From positions 4,596,001-4,660,000 of the forward strand of contig NZ_CP014167.1 of assembly GCF_001685395.1 (NCBI RefSeq): a stretch of 64,000 nucleotides of DNA. The letters run 5' to 3'. Position 1 is the first letter of the stretch. The number at the start of each line of letters is the position of its first letter. This document shows, in pieces, positions 9,510-18,885 of the stretch. The position numbers were made by a program, and so were the translations under genes. Under the pieces are notes generated by a model. The model made no database searches. It saw only the letters and a program-made list of their open reading frames with translations, and was not told the DNA's origin. The stretch comes from Paenibacillus yonginensis (lineage in GTDB: Bacteria; Bacillota; Bacilli; Paenibacillales; Paenibacillaceae).

Positions 9510-9554
9510 CACCTGAAGGCCAAATTGGACAACAGCTTGAAACGCTTGGCAGCC

Positions 9555-9582
9555 TTGAAATGCGGGTAAAGATTTTTAGTAT
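9555..9582 (+). promoter_or_regulatory. Promoter for acyltransferase gene
   Basis: TTGAAA, a 16-base spacer and TAGTAT, ending ~68 bases before the GTG start at 9650. Confidence 0.5.
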
Positions 9583-9649
9583 AGCTTCAAGAAGACTCTT
9601 TAGATAAACTATAACAGCAATGAATGACTGCCGAAAGAAGTGATTTCAA

Positions 9650-10774
9650 GTGAGTATGACTCCACTGGCTGGTATGCCCCCACCGGCTGCTGAACCTAAA
9701 ACCAAACCCAGAATAGAAAGCCTGGACGTTTACCGCGCGATAGCTATTCTGGCCGTTGTCATCATTCATCTCACCTCGAATCCGGTTGTCCGGATGCAGC
9801 AGCTGCCGGGCAGCGGGCTGACGATATTTTATGAGTTCTGGAACCGGTTCAGCCAGTTTGCCGTCCCGGCTTTTATTTTTCTGAGCGGTCTGGTTCTCTT
9901 TTATAATTATGCCGACCCTGAGCGGCAGAAGCGCGGATGGGCGGCAGGATTTTACAAGAAACGGCTGCTGTACATCTTTGTGCCTTACGCGGTCTGGTCT
10001 TTAATCTATTTTCTGATGAAGCAGCGGGAGCAGGGGAATGATCCCCTTGCAGAATGCAAGACTTTCCTGATCGACCTGCTGACCGGCAACAACTATGAAC
10101 ACTTATATTATTTCGTGATCCTGATCCAGTTCTATGTGCTGTTTCCGCCGCTGCTGGCGGTGCTTCGTTATCGGGCGGCGGTGCGCTGGCTGATTCCATT
10201 CGCGATTTTGTTCCAAACCGTCTTTTATTTTCTGAATAACGAGGTACTGCACTGGACGTCAGGGGATGTTTTCGCCACCTATTTTCTGTTGTTTTCGCTG
10301 GGGGCCAGCTTTGGGATGAACTTGGAGCGGTCGATGGTTTCTGTGCGGAAGTGGGCTTGGCTGATCCTCTCCCTATTCGTAGTGAGCGGCCTCTGTTACG
10401 TGTTTGCCGGACGGCTGTATTATGATTGGGCTCCTGTGCTTTTGCCTTATAAAATGATTTTCAATTTCGCCATTTATTATCTATTTACGATTTGTGCAAG
10501 CCTTTCTTTGCTGCTGATTGCAAGGGGATTGTTCCTGATCGGGCAGAACGGCTGGCCCGTCCGGCTTCTATCAAGCTTCGGCGCGGCTTCGTTTGCCATC
10601 TTCCTGGTCCACCCGTTCCTGCTTCATTATTGGAGAATAGCCGTGGTGAACCGGTACGGCACTTATTATCATTATTTGACCTGGCTTGGCGGCGCGGTTG
10701 TGTTCCTGGTCTCCTGGGGGTTCTACCTGCTGCTGCGCAGATGGAAATGGAGCCCATACATGATTGGACGCTGA
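9650..10774 (+). CDS. Acyltransferase-3 family integral membrane protein
   Basis: 374 aa with about ten hydrophobic segments. The N-terminal S-L-D-V-Y-R-A-I-A-I-L-A-V-V-I-I-H segment with its conserved Arg and His is the hallmark of acyltransferase-3 proteins (OatA, IcaC, WecH type), which O-acetylate cell-envelope or exported polysaccharides. It has no C-terminal SGNH domain, so it resembles the shorter IcaC/WecH form. GTG 9650 lies downstream of AGAAGTGA; an ATG two codons later is an alternative start. It stands alone between its own promoter and a terminator; the acceptor glycan cannot be deduced. Confidence 0.85.
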   Translation: MSMTPLAGMPPPAAEPKTKPRIESLDVYRAIAILAVVIIHLTSNPVVRMQQLPGSGLTIFYEFWNRFSQFAVPAFIFLSGLVLFYNYADPERQKRGWAAGFYKKRLLYIFVPYAVWSLIYFLMKQREQGNDPLAECKTFLIDLLTGNNYEHLYYFVILIQFYVLFPPLLAVLRYRAAVRWLIPFAILFQTVFYFLNNEVLHWTSGDVFATYFLLFSLGASFGMNLERSMVSVRKWAWLILSLFVVSGLCYVFAGRLYYDWAPVLLPYKMIFNFAIYYLFTICASLSLLLIARGLFLIGQNGWPVRLLSSFGAASFAIFLVHPFLLHYWRIAVVNRYGTYYHYLTWLGGAVVFLVSWGFYLLLRRWKWSPYMIGR

Positions 10775-10789
10775 TATCTGAAAAATAAC

Positions 10790-10837
10790 AAGAGCACCCT
10801 TCCTGGATACCGGGCATGTGGGTGCTCTTTGTAGTTT
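10790..10837. terminator. Bidirectional terminator between convergent genes
   Basis: The stem AGAGCACCC / GGGTGCTCT has T-runs on both strands and separates the + strand acyltransferase from the minus-strand oligo-1,6-glucosidase. Confidence 0.85.
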
Positions 10838-10877
10838 AAGGCCCTGCGGTTGTATTGAGCAAAAGGTAAACGTCTGT

Positions 10878-12548
10878 TTACCCTTTAATCCGGTATACCC
10901 GCGCTTCATAAGGACGGAGCGGATCAGCGGCCTGGCCTTCGGCCGGATAGTTGCCGATGACGAGCGTTTTGCCGCTTGGATTCAGCTCCTTCGGCAGTTC
11001 AAATGAAGCCTGTTCCGCTGAAAAGTTCAGCAGCACCAGCCACTGCTCCTCATCCAGCGTGCGGGTGTAAGCATAGATCTGCTCGTTGTCCGGAAGAAGC
11101 GGTGTATATTCGCCGTAAGCCATAATCGGATTTTCCTTGCGGAGGGCGATCAGGCGTTTGTAATAATGGAAAATCGAATCTTTATCGGCCAGCGCCTGCT
11201 CGGCGTTGATCTCCTTATAATTCGGATTCACCTTAATCCATGGCGTTCCGGTCGTAAAGCCGGCATTCTCTTCGCTGCTCCATTGCATCGGCGTGCGGGC
11301 ATTGTCACGGCCTTTGGCATGAATGGCTTTCAGAATCTTGTCGTGGTCTTCACCGCCGTCGACGACTTTCTCCTTATACATGTTATGGATCTCAATGTCC
11401 TTGTAGTCTTCCAGACTCTCGAAACGTACATTGGTCATGCCAAGCTCTTCACCCTGGTAGATATATGGGGTTCCTTTCAGGGTATGGAGAAGCGTAGCCA
11501 GCATTTTCGCGGATTGTACGCGGTATTCGCCGTCATTGCCGAAACGGGATACCATTCGCGGCTGGTCATGGTTGTTCAGGTAAAGACTGTTCCAGCCTTC
11601 CTCCGCCAGGCCCAGCTGCCATTTATCCAGCACTTCGCGCAGCCTTGGCAGCGTCCATTGGGCCACATCCCACTTGCCTCCGGGACCGGAATCCACGTCC
11701 ATATGCTCAAACTGGAACACCATCTGCAGCTCTTCGCGGTCTTCCGCCGTATACTTTTTCGCTTCCTCTACAGTAACGCCCGGCATTTCGCCGACCGTCA
11801 TGACCGGATATTTGGACAGCACCTCGCGGTTCATTTCGTGCAAATATTCATGGATTCGGGGACCGTTCATATAAAAAGGACTTCCATCGGCTAGTGGAGC
11901 CGTTCCGTTTGACGGCAAACCCTCGACCTTGGAGATCAGGTTGATGACGTCCATCCGGAAGCCGTCAACGCCTTTATCCAGCCAGAACTTCATCATGTCA
12001 TAAACCGAAGAGCGCAGCTTCGGATTCTCCCAATTCAGATCCGGCTGCTTCCGGGAGAACAGGTGCAGATAATATTCGTCCGTGGCTTCATCATACTGCC
12101 AGGCTGAGCCGCTGAAGAAGGAAGCCCAGTTATTGGGCGGAGTCCCGTCCGGATTGCCTTTTCGCCAGATGTAATAATCGCGGTAGGGGTTATCTTTGGA
12201 AGAACGGGACTGGGCGAACCACAGATGTTCATCCGAGGAATGGTTCACGACCAGGTCCATCATCAGCTTGATGCCGCGGCTGTGCAGGCCCTCCAGCAGC
12301 TCTTCCCAGTCGGCCATCGTGCCGAATTCGTCCATAATATCGTAATAATCGCTGATATCGTAGCCGTTGTCGTCATTCGGGGATTTGTAGACCGGGGAGA
12401 GCCAGACAACGTCAATCCCCAGCTCCTTCAAATAATCCAGCTTGGATGTTATGCCCTTCAGATCGCCTACCCCGTCGCCGTTGCTGTCTTTAAAGCTGCG
12501 GGGATAGATTTGGTATACGACGGCTTCTTTCCAAAAAGTGCGTTTCAT
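10878..12548 (-). CDS. malL: Oligo-1,6-glucosidase / alpha-glucosidase (GH13_31)
   Basis: 556 aa cytoplasmic GH13 enzyme hydrolysing isomaltose-type and short alpha-glucosides to glucose. Catalytic residues can be placed: Asp200 (G-F-R-M-D), Glu254 (V-G-E-M-P-G) and Asp328 (N-N-H-D-Q-P). The residue after Asp200 is Val, which in this subfamily is associated with alpha-1,6 rather than alpha-1,4 preference. Q-P-D-L-N-W-E-N-P and W-A-S-F-F-S-G-S-A-W also favour oligo-1,6-glucosidase over trehalose-6-phosphate hydrolase. It lies downstream of maltose phosphorylase and beta-PGM on the same strand, so it is probably the last gene of a MalR-controlled operon. Symbol assigned by context. Confidence 0.88.
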   Translation of the reverse strand: MKRTFWKEAVVYQIYPRSFKDSNGDGVGDLKGITSKLDYLKELGIDVVWLSPVYKSPNDDNGYDISDYYDIMDEFGTMADWEELLEGLHSRGIKLMMDLVVNHSSDEHLWFAQSRSSKDNPYRDYYIWRKGNPDGTPPNNWASFFSGSAWQYDEATDEYYLHLFSRKQPDLNWENPKLRSSVYDMMKFWLDKGVDGFRMDVINLISKVEGLPSNGTAPLADGSPFYMNGPRIHEYLHEMNREVLSKYPVMTVGEMPGVTVEEAKKYTAEDREELQMVFQFEHMDVDSGPGGKWDVAQWTLPRLREVLDKWQLGLAEEGWNSLYLNNHDQPRMVSRFGNDGEYRVQSAKMLATLLHTLKGTPYIYQGEELGMTNVRFESLEDYKDIEIHNMYKEKVVDGGEDHDKILKAIHAKGRDNARTPMQWSSEENAGFTTGTPWIKVNPNYKEINAEQALADKDSIFHYYKRLIALRKENPIMAYGEYTPLLPDNEQIYAYTRTLDEEQWLVLLNFSAEQASFELPKELNPSGKTLVIGNYPAEGQAADPLRPYEARVYRIKG

Positions 12549-12608
12549 TCTGTAATTCCTCCTGTCCCGGATGTTTCGGATTTTTTGATATAGGCTTCGG
12601 TCAGACGA

Positions 12609-14933
12609 TCAGACGTTAGCTTCAGCTTCGCTTTTGCGAGTGTGCACCTCTGACAGGCCGTCCAGCTTGAAGCTTTGACCGTAAATCCGGACGGCAGCCG
12701 GCGTTTCGGTTTCGTTGACTACGCTGACAGTCTCCCCCTGTACATTAACCTTCAACCGGGCCCCGCGGAACATCACTTTGAAGGAAAAAGAATGCCAGTG
12801 CTCCGGAATAAACGGATTCAGCACAAGCTCGCCCTGCATGACCCGAAGCCCACCGAAGCCCTGCACGACGGACATCCACGTGCCGGCCATGCTGGTAATG
12901 TGGCAGCCGTCTTCCGTGTCGTTATTATAATTGTCGAGATCCAGGCGGGACGTCCGCAGATACATCTCGTAAGCTTTCTCCTTATACCCTAGTTCACAGG
13001 CCAAAATGTTGTGCAGGCAAGGAGACAAGGAAGATTCGTGAACCGTCAGCGGCTCATAGAAATCAAAGTTCCGTTTCTTCGTATCCAGATCATACAAGTG
13101 CCCGAGGAAATAAAGACCCTGCAGCACGTCAGCCTGTTTGATATAACAGGAGCGCAGAATCCGGTCCCAGGACCAATTCTGGTTAAGCGGCAGATGCTCC
13201 GGCGACAGCTCATTGACCGGGATCAGTTCTTTATCGAGGAAACCGTCCTGCTGCAGGAATACGCCCCGCTCTTCATCATAAGGGTAATACATGTTGGCGA
13301 TAATATCTTTCCAAACGGCCCGTTCCTCATTCTCCAGCTTCAGCGTCTCCAGCAATTCCGCATAGCGGGCAGGTTCGGATTTCTCCAGCTCTTCCAGCAC
13401 CTCCAGCGTATATTCCAGCGTCCAGGCAGCGATCCGGTTAGTGTACCAGTTGTTGTTGACGTTATTTTCATATTCGTTAGGTCCGGTAACGCCCAGAATC
13501 ACGTATTTGCCTTTAGCCGTGGAACGGCTGGCCCGCTGCTCCCAGAAACGCGATATTTCCACCAGCACCTCAAGCCCGTATTGGCCTAGATAAGCGCGGT
13601 CTCCGGTGTAGTTAACATAATTATAGATGGCATAAGCGATGGCCCCGTTGCGGTGAATTTCTTCAAACGTAATCTCCCATTCGTTGTGGCATTCTTCGCC
13701 GTTCATCGTCACCATCGGGTAAAGAGCGCCTTTCGTAAAACCGAGCTTCCGCGCATTTTCGCGCGCTTTCTGCAGATGTTTGTAACGGTAAATCAGCAGG
13801 TTGCGGGCGATGGAGGCGTCCGCCGTGCTGAGGTAGAAAGGGACGCAGTAAGCTTCAGTATCCCAATAGGTGCTGCCGCCGTATTTCTCGCCGGTGAATC
13901 CTTTCGGCCCGATATTCAGCCTGTCGTCTTCGCCGCTGTAGGTCTGATTCAGCTGAAAAATATTAAACCGGATCGCCTGCTGCGCGGCCGGGTCGCCTTC
14001 AATGACGATGTCGCTTTCTTTCCATTTCTCCGCCCAGGCCACGGCCTGCTCCTGTTTCAATACATCGAAGCCGTCTTGAACGGCCTCCTCAAGCTGATCC
14101 CTGGCGGCCTCCACGAGCTGGCCCAGCCCGTAATTGCGGGAGGTGACGTTAGCGACGTATTTGTACAGCGTTAACGTTTCGCCGGCTGCGGCTGCTGCGG
14201 TTAGGGAGCCGGCCACGTATTTTTCCCGTTCGGCAAATGTGCTTTCGGCTTGAACCGGCTGACTGTCTTTCTCAAGCCGATAGGCCATGGCGGAGGTGAC
14301 GTGGAAATCCAGCTTTTTGGTCTTCAGCGTCAAATAACCGCCGCTGGCATAAGCCTGCTTCTCGACCTCGTTCCAGAACTTTTCCTCATAGTTGGCGTCT
14401 TTGTTTTGAATGTCTCCATCCAGGTAGGGAGTGAAGGTAATGCTGCCCGAAAAATTCAGCGGTGTCACCGCATAGCGGATCGCGCCGATCGGCTGGCGTT
14501 TGACGCTGACGAAGCGGATGGCTTCAACCCGAAGCTCCCGGCCGCCGTCCAGGACCGCCGTGAACCGGCGGGACAGCCAGCCTTCTTTCATGTTCAGCTC
14601 ACGAACGAACTCCTTCACGCTGCAGTTTGCAAGGTCCAGCGGCTCGCCGTCGATAACTACGTCGATGCCAATCCAGTTGGTGGAGTTGAGCACCTTGGCG
14701 AAATATTCCGGGTACCCGTTTTTCCACCAGCCGACCCGGGTTTTGTCCGGATAATAGACGCCGGCCATATAACTGCCCTGCAGCGAACGGCCGCTGTACC
14801 GCTCTTCGAAATTAGCCCGCTGGCCCATATAACCGTTGCCAATGCTGAAAATGCTTTCCGAAATTTCCTGCGTAGAAGGATCAAAAGAGTCTTCAATAAT
14901 CGACCATTCGTCAACCTGTAAATATTGCTTCAT
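12609..14933 (-). CDS. mapA: Maltose phosphorylase (GH65)
   Basis: 774 aa. Phosphorolyses maltose to glucose plus beta-glucose-1-phosphate. The family general acid falls in G-P-N-E-Y-E at Glu487, the same number reported for Lactobacillus brevis maltose phosphorylase. Other maltose-type signatures are Y-W-D-T-E-A and H-N-E-W-E-I-T-F-E-E. An N-terminal beta-sandwich, linker, (alpha/alpha)6 barrel and C-terminal sandwich fit the length. It is sandwiched between oligo-1,6-glucosidase and beta-phosphoglucomutase, which together feed maltose carbon into glucose-6-phosphate. Other GH65 specificities (kojibiose, trehalose) are less likely in this context but not excluded. Confidence 0.9.
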   Translation of the reverse strand: MKQYLQVDEWSIIEDSFDPSTQEISESIFSIGNGYMGQRANFEERYSGRSLQGSYMAGVYYPDKTRVGWWKNGYPEYFAKVLNSTNWIGIDVVIDGEPLDLANCSVKEFVRELNMKEGWLSRRFTAVLDGGRELRVEAIRFVSVKRQPIGAIRYAVTPLNFSGSITFTPYLDGDIQNKDANYEEKFWNEVEKQAYASGGYLTLKTKKLDFHVTSAMAYRLEKDSQPVQAESTFAEREKYVAGSLTAAAAAGETLTLYKYVANVTSRNYGLGQLVEAARDQLEEAVQDGFDVLKQEQAVAWAEKWKESDIVIEGDPAAQQAIRFNIFQLNQTYSGEDDRLNIGPKGFTGEKYGGSTYWDTEAYCVPFYLSTADASIARNLLIYRYKHLQKARENARKLGFTKGALYPMVTMNGEECHNEWEITFEEIHRNGAIAYAIYNYVNYTGDRAYLGQYGLEVLVEISRFWEQRASRSTAKGKYVILGVTGPNEYENNVNNNWYTNRIAAWTLEYTLEVLEELEKSEPARYAELLETLKLENEERAVWKDIIANMYYPYDEERGVFLQQDGFLDKELIPVNELSPEHLPLNQNWSWDRILRSCYIKQADVLQGLYFLGHLYDLDTKKRNFDFYEPLTVHESSLSPCLHNILACELGYKEKAYEMYLRTSRLDLDNYNNDTEDGCHITSMAGTWMSVVQGFGGLRVMQGELVLNPFIPEHWHSFSFKVMFRGARLKVNVQGETVSVVNETETPAAVRIYGQSFKLDGLSEVHTRKSEAEANV

Positions 14934-15011
14934 GCTTAACGGCTCCTTTATTTTCTCTATTTTCTTTATTTAGGCTTCAAAAATACATCCAACCATGATC
15001 CCGCGCTCCCG

Positions 15012-15677
15012 CTAAGCGGTGACTTGCCACTCGCGGAGCTTCGCTACGGAAAAAGCCGCGAGGGAAGGGACAACGACGTCCGCTTGGGTTAAAACGGCAG
15101 GGGAGCCGATGCCGACCGAACGCATTCCGGCGCGGACGGCGGCTTCGATGCCGGCTTCGGCGTCCTCGAACACAACGCAGGCGCCGGGCTGGACGCCAAG
15201 CTTGGCAGCTCCGAGCAGGAAAACCTCGGGATCGGGTTTGGCGCGGGAGGTCAGCGTCCCATCGACGATTGCGTCGAAATAAGGGGCCAGACCGGTGTTG
15301 GCCAAAATTAACGGGGCGTTTTTGCTGGCGGACCCCAAAGCCGTCCGAATCCCGTTAGCCCGGCATTCTTTTAGAAACTCCAGGGCTCCGGGCAATAGTT
15401 CCGAAGCATCCATCCGAGAAATGGATTCGACGTACCAGCTGTTTTTGCGTTCGGCCAGCTGCTGCCGCTGTTCTTCCTTAACATCGCTGATTCCGCCGAC
15501 CTCCAGCAGGATTTGCAGCGAAGCATCCCGGCTGACGCCCTTCAGCCGTTCGTTGTCTTTCTCGGTAAACTCGAAGCCAAGCTCACCGGCTAGGCGCTTC
15601 CACGCCTGGTAATGATATTTGGCCGTATCGACAAGAACGCCGTCCAGATCAAACAGGCAGGCTTGTATGGCATCCAT
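15012..15677 (-). CDS. pgmB: Beta-phosphoglucomutase
   Basis: 221 aa HAD-superfamily enzyme converting beta-glucose-1-phosphate to glucose-6-phosphate. The N-terminal F-D-L-D-G-V-L-V-D-T motif gives nucleophile Asp10 and acid/base Asp12; K-Y-H-Y-Q-A-W and the G-V-S-R cap segment are specific to beta-PGM. The HAD motif III/IV region V-V-F-E-D-A-E-A-G-I is intact. It is the first gene of the pgmB-mapA-malL operon, transcribed from a promoter whose spacer contains a LacI-type operator (15723-15751). It uses the product of the adjacent maltose phosphorylase. Confidence 0.93.
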   Translation of the reverse strand: MDAIQACLFDLDGVLVDTAKYHYQAWKRLAGELGFEFTEKDNERLKGVSRDASLQILLEVGGISDVKEEQRQQLAERKNSWYVESISRMDASELLPGALEFLKECRANGIRTALGSASKNAPLILANTGLAPYFDAIVDGTLTSRAKPDPEVFLLGAAKLGVQPGACVVFEDAEAGIEAAVRAGMRSVGIGSPAVLTQADVVVPSLAAFSVAKLREWQVTA

Positions 15678-15722
15678 TTTTATTGCCTCCTTAGGGACTA
15701 AGATTCGAAATGAGAAGTTTAA

Positions 15723-15751
15723 ATCTTAAATTTGCGCAAACGTTTGAACAA
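15723..15751 (-). promoter_or_regulatory. pgmB operon promoter with LacI-type operator in spacer
   Basis: On the minus strand: TTGTTC (15746-15751), a 17-base spacer, TAAGAT (15723-15728). The spacer holds the palindrome CAAACGTTTG (15737-15746) within AAATTTGCGCAAACG (15728-15742). The same 15 bases recur inverted upstream of malE at 19244-19258, pointing to a common regulator. Confidence 0.7.
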
Positions 15752-15756
15752 GCTGT

Positions 15757-15797
15757 AAAAAAATATATGAAGCACCAGGTGCCTCACATATTTTTGA
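15757..15797 (-). terminator. Terminator of the LacI-family regulator gene
   Basis: Minus-strand hairpin centred on GCACC-T-GGTGC with AT-rich outer stem, followed by a run of seven T. Located between malR and the pgmB promoter. Confidence 0.6.
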
Positions 15798-15820
15798 CGC
15801 TAGACCGGGATCTCCCGGCT

Positions 15821-16861
15821 TTATTTCCGCGGAACGGCAAAAGCCGAAGATTCACGGACGATCAGCCGGTGCGGAATAACGTTCCTGGCCGGCGCGAAGC
15901 GAGCGCCCGTTCCTTCGTTTTGAATCGACTGGATCAGAATCTGGGAAGCCGTATAACCCAAATGGTAGATGCCGATGTCGATGCTGCTGATCGGCGGCGT
16001 CGAAAGCTCGGATAACGGAATGTTATTAAAGCTGACGATGCAGAGGTCTTCGGGAACCTTGAATTTCAGTTCATGAAGACCTCTAAGGACGCCGAACGAA
16101 ACCATGTCGTCCACGACCACAAGCGCGGTCGGCCGGTTCGGCAGATTCATGATGAACGACATGGCCCGGTAGCCGCTTTCCTGCAGGAATTCGCCTTCGA
16201 CAATCCACTCGGGCCGGACTTCAAGCTCCGAATCGGCCATTGCCCGCCGGTATCCGAGCAGCCGGTCCTGCGATACGACCAGGTTGGGGGGACCGCTGAC
16301 AAAGCCAATCCGCTCATGCCCCATCGTGATCAGGTGTTTCGTGGCATCGTAAGCGGCCTGAACGTTATCCGTATCAACCGTCAGAATATCCGGATGCTCT
16401 TCGCTGCGTCCGATCAGCGTAAACGGATAGCCGTGCTGGTAGAGGAAATCTACGACAGGATCGTCTTTCCGGGAATACAGCAGAATGGCGCCGTCCACCC
16501 GGCGCCCGTTCAATAGCCGGGATACGGCAGCCAGTTCTTCTTTTTCGCTCCCGCCCGAGCTGAGCAGCACATCGTAGCCGGCACGGTTGGCCTGGGCGAC
16601 GATCCCCCGGATCAGCTCCATGAAGAACAGATTCGAGAACAGCTCCTCCGCCGGTTTTGGCAGAAGCACGCAAATGCTGTTGGTTGTTCTGGACACCAGG
16701 CTTTTGGCCATGATGTTGGGATGATACCCGAGCTCCTCCATAACCGCTTTGACTTTTCTGGCGGTTTCGGTGCTGATTCTGGGATGATCGGACAATACCC
16801 GGGACACGGTGGATGGTGATACTCCGGCCTTTTTGGCGACATCCTTGATCGTAACAGCCAT
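15821..16861 (-). CDS. malR: LacI-family maltose regulator (MalR-like)
   Basis: 346 aa. The N-terminal LacI helix-turn-helix (T-I-K-D-V-A-K-K-A-G-V-S-P-S-T-V-S-R-V-L) and hinge helix are followed by a periplasmic-binding-like sensor domain. Start placed at ATG 16861: AAGGAGG ends seven bases upstream, whereas the upstream in-frame TTG 16867 overlaps that ribosome site. It is encoded between the pgmB operon and a cyclomaltodextrinase, all minus strand, and has a LacI-type site in its own control region (16877-16890). It is predicted to bind CAAACGTTTG-type operators at pgmB and malE. The symbol MalR is inferred from context, not from ligand residues. Confidence 0.85.
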   Translation of the reverse strand: MAVTIKDVAKKAGVSPSTVSRVLSDHPRISTETARKVKAVMEELGYHPNIMAKSLVSRTTNSICVLLPKPAEELFSNLFFMELIRGIVAQANRAGYDVLLSSGGSEKEELAAVSRLLNGRRVDGAILLYSRKDDPVVDFLYQHGYPFTLIGRSEEHPDILTVDTDNVQAAYDATKHLITMGHERIGFVSGPPNLVVSQDRLLGYRRAMADSELEVRPEWIVEGEFLQESGYRAMSFIMNLPNRPTALVVVDDMVSFGVLRGLHELKFKVPEDLCIVSFNNIPLSELSTPPISSIDIGIYHLGYTASQILIQSIQNEGTGARFAPARNVIPHRLIVRESSAFAVPRK

Positions 16862-16876
16862 GAGCAACCTCCTTTG

Positions 16877-16890
16877 TGAAACCGTTTGCC
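16877..16890 (-). promoter_or_regulatory. Operator or cre-like site upstream of malR
   Basis: TGAAACCGTTTGCC, an imperfect LacI/CcpA-type palindrome immediately 5' to the malR ribosome site. Its AAACCGTTT core differs from the pgmB site by one inserted C, so either autoregulation or CcpA control is possible. Confidence 0.45.
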
Positions 16891-17009
16891 TCTTATCTTA
16901 AAGGATGGCTCAATACTTGTAAATAGCGAATGATTCAGCTGGGGTTCCCCGGGATCGGCAGGCCAAATCCGTTTACCCGGTTCTGAATCAAGCCTTAGAA
17001 ACGTGTTCT

Positions 17010-17047
17010 CAAAAGCACGGCCGGCAGGGAATTTCTCCTGCCGGCCC
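17010..17047 (-). terminator. Terminator of cyclomaltodextrinase gene
   Basis: Perfect 10-bp stem GGCCGGCAGG / CCTGCCGGCC, followed on the minus strand by GTGCTTTTG. Short T-run. Confidence 0.65.
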
Positions 17048-17080
17048 TTCAAGCTGCGGCCATGTGACGGCCGTTTGCCA

Positions 17081-18829
17081 TTATTCTCCCGGCACCAGCA
17101 CGGCGAAGCCGTAAGCCGGGAGCCGGACATCCAAACCTTCCTGCCGGTTCTCCCAAATCCGGCCGCTGAAGGCGTCTTTCCAAACGCCTGCCGGCTGATT
17201 CTCAAGCCGCACGGTTTGAATGGCGGCGTCGTTGTTCAGCAGGATCAGCACGCGGTCCGTGCCGAGCCGCCGCTCGAAAGCAAGCACGGGTTCCCCGGCC
17301 TCCGCTTTGAGGAAACGGAGCGAGCCGGTCCGCAGGGCAGGCAGGGATTTACGCACCTCAATCAGCTTCCGGTAGAAGCTGAACAGTTCCCGGTCCTGCT
17401 TGCTCGTATCCCATTCCATACATTTTCGGCAGTCCGGGTCCTGCCCGCCGTCCAGTCCAACCTCGTCGCCATAATAGAGGCAAGGCGTTCCCGGGTAGGT
17501 AAACTGAATCAGGCTTGCCAGCTTCATGCGGTTTTTGTTGCCTTCGCATAAAGTCAGCAGGCGCGGCGTGTCATGGCTGTCCAGCAGGTTGAACGCCACT
17601 TCGCTGGCTTGCAGCGGATACAGGGTAAGCTGCCGGCCGACTGCTTCGGCAAACTGCTTCGCATCGAGTGTACCCCGCACGACAAAATCCAGCACGGCAT
17701 CTGTGAACGGATAGTTCATAACCGCGTCGAACTGGTCGCCCTGCAGCCACGGGGAAGCTTCATGCCAAAGCTCGCCGAGAATGTAAGCTTCCGGATTGGC
17801 CGCTTTGACCGTCTGGCGGAAATCGCGCCAGAATTGATGATCCACCTCATTTGCCACGTCCAGGCGCCAGCCGTCAATGCCTACTTCTTTGATCCAATAT
17901 TCCGCCACCTTCAGCAAATATTCCTTGACCTCCGGGTTTTCTGTGTTCAGCTTGGGCATCATCGGTTCAAAAGCAAAAGCGTCGTAAGTGGGAATTCCGT
18001 CCTTCACGGCGAGAGGGAACTCGCGGATGTGGAACCAGTCCTTGTATTTCGACTGCTCGCCATGCTCCCGGACATCGACGAAAGGGGCAAAGGTCCGGCC
18101 CGAATGGTTGAACACGGCGTCAAGCAGCACACGAATGCCGCGCTCGTGGCATAAATCGACAAGTTTCTTCAACGTTTCGGCATCGCCGAAATGAGGATCG
18201 ACTTTCATGTAGTCCTGAGTGTCGTATTTGTGGTTCGTGGTTGCCTCAAACACTGGCGTGAAATAAATCCCGGTAACGCCCAGTTCGGATAGATGGTCGA
18301 GATGATCGATCACGCCCTGCAGATCGCCGCCGAAGAAATTGTCCCGCTGCGGCTGTCCGCCCCAGGGCAGCACGCCCTCGGGATTTAGCGAAGGATCGCC
18401 GTTCGCGAACCGTTCAGGGAAAATCTGATAGAACACGGCATCTTTCACCCATTCCGGCGCTTTAAAGATATCCACGGGATTGATGAACGGGAAGTCGAAC
18501 AGACGGTCAGGCGTCTTGGGCCGCTCTTGCTGGAAGCCGGTTTCGGTCATCCACCAGGCTTCAGCTTCGCTTTTCAGCAGAAATCCGTATTTCAAGCGGC
18601 GGTACGGCGGTTTCGCTTCACATTCCCAATAATCGAACATCGAGTCGGTAAAAGCTTTGGACATCGGTATCAGCTCCTGGGTGTTCTCCCAGGCATATTT
18701 GTCCCCGGCCCAGGCGAAAACCTGGTCCACATCGTCTTTCTTGGTGCGGATGCGCAAATGAATCGTTGATTCATCGTAAGCATACGCCCAGTTCATTTTG
18801 GGGCGGTGATAAACAGCTTCGAGCAGCAT
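17081..18829 (-). CDS. Cyclomaltodextrinase / neopullulanase (GH13_20), copy 1
   Basis: 582 aa cytoplasmic enzyme that opens cyclodextrins and trims maltodextrins or pullulan fragments. An N-terminal CBM34 domain (about residues 1-125) precedes the GH13 barrel, which starts at W-V-K-D-A-V-F-Y-Q-I-F-P-E-R-F. Catalytic residues: Asp324 (G-W-R-L-D-V-A-N-E-V), Glu353 (G-E-L-W-H-E) and Asp420 (L-L-D-S-H-D). It is closely related to the paralogue at 27194-28999: the first 18 residues are identical. The two copies flank malEFG as direct repeats. A promoter-like element and a leader hairpin with T-run lie between 18886 and 19009, so expression may be controlled by attenuation. Confidence 0.9.
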   Translation of the reverse strand: MLLEAVYHRPKMNWAYAYDESTIHLRIRTKKDDVDQVFAWAGDKYAWENTQELIPMSKAFTDSMFDYWECEAKPPYRRLKYGFLLKSEAEAWWMTETGFQQERPKTPDRLFDFPFINPVDIFKAPEWVKDAVFYQIFPERFANGDPSLNPEGVLPWGGQPQRDNFFGGDLQGVIDHLDHLSELGVTGIYFTPVFEATTNHKYDTQDYMKVDPHFGDAETLKKLVDLCHERGIRVLLDAVFNHSGRTFAPFVDVREHGEQSKYKDWFHIREFPLAVKDGIPTYDAFAFEPMMPKLNTENPEVKEYLLKVAEYWIKEVGIDGWRLDVANEVDHQFWRDFRQTVKAANPEAYILGELWHEASPWLQGDQFDAVMNYPFTDAVLDFVVRGTLDAKQFAEAVGRQLTLYPLQASEVAFNLLDSHDTPRLLTLCEGNKNRMKLASLIQFTYPGTPCLYYGDEVGLDGGQDPDCRKCMEWDTSKQDRELFSFYRKLIEVRKSLPALRTGSLRFLKAEAGEPVLAFERRLGTDRVLILLNNDAAIQTVRLENQPAGVWKDAFSGRIWENRQEGLDVRLPAYGFAVLVPGE

Positions 18830-18885
18830 GGAAATCCCTCCGTATAAGTTATGAGTTGGAATGATATTGAAATGCTAAAAAAAAT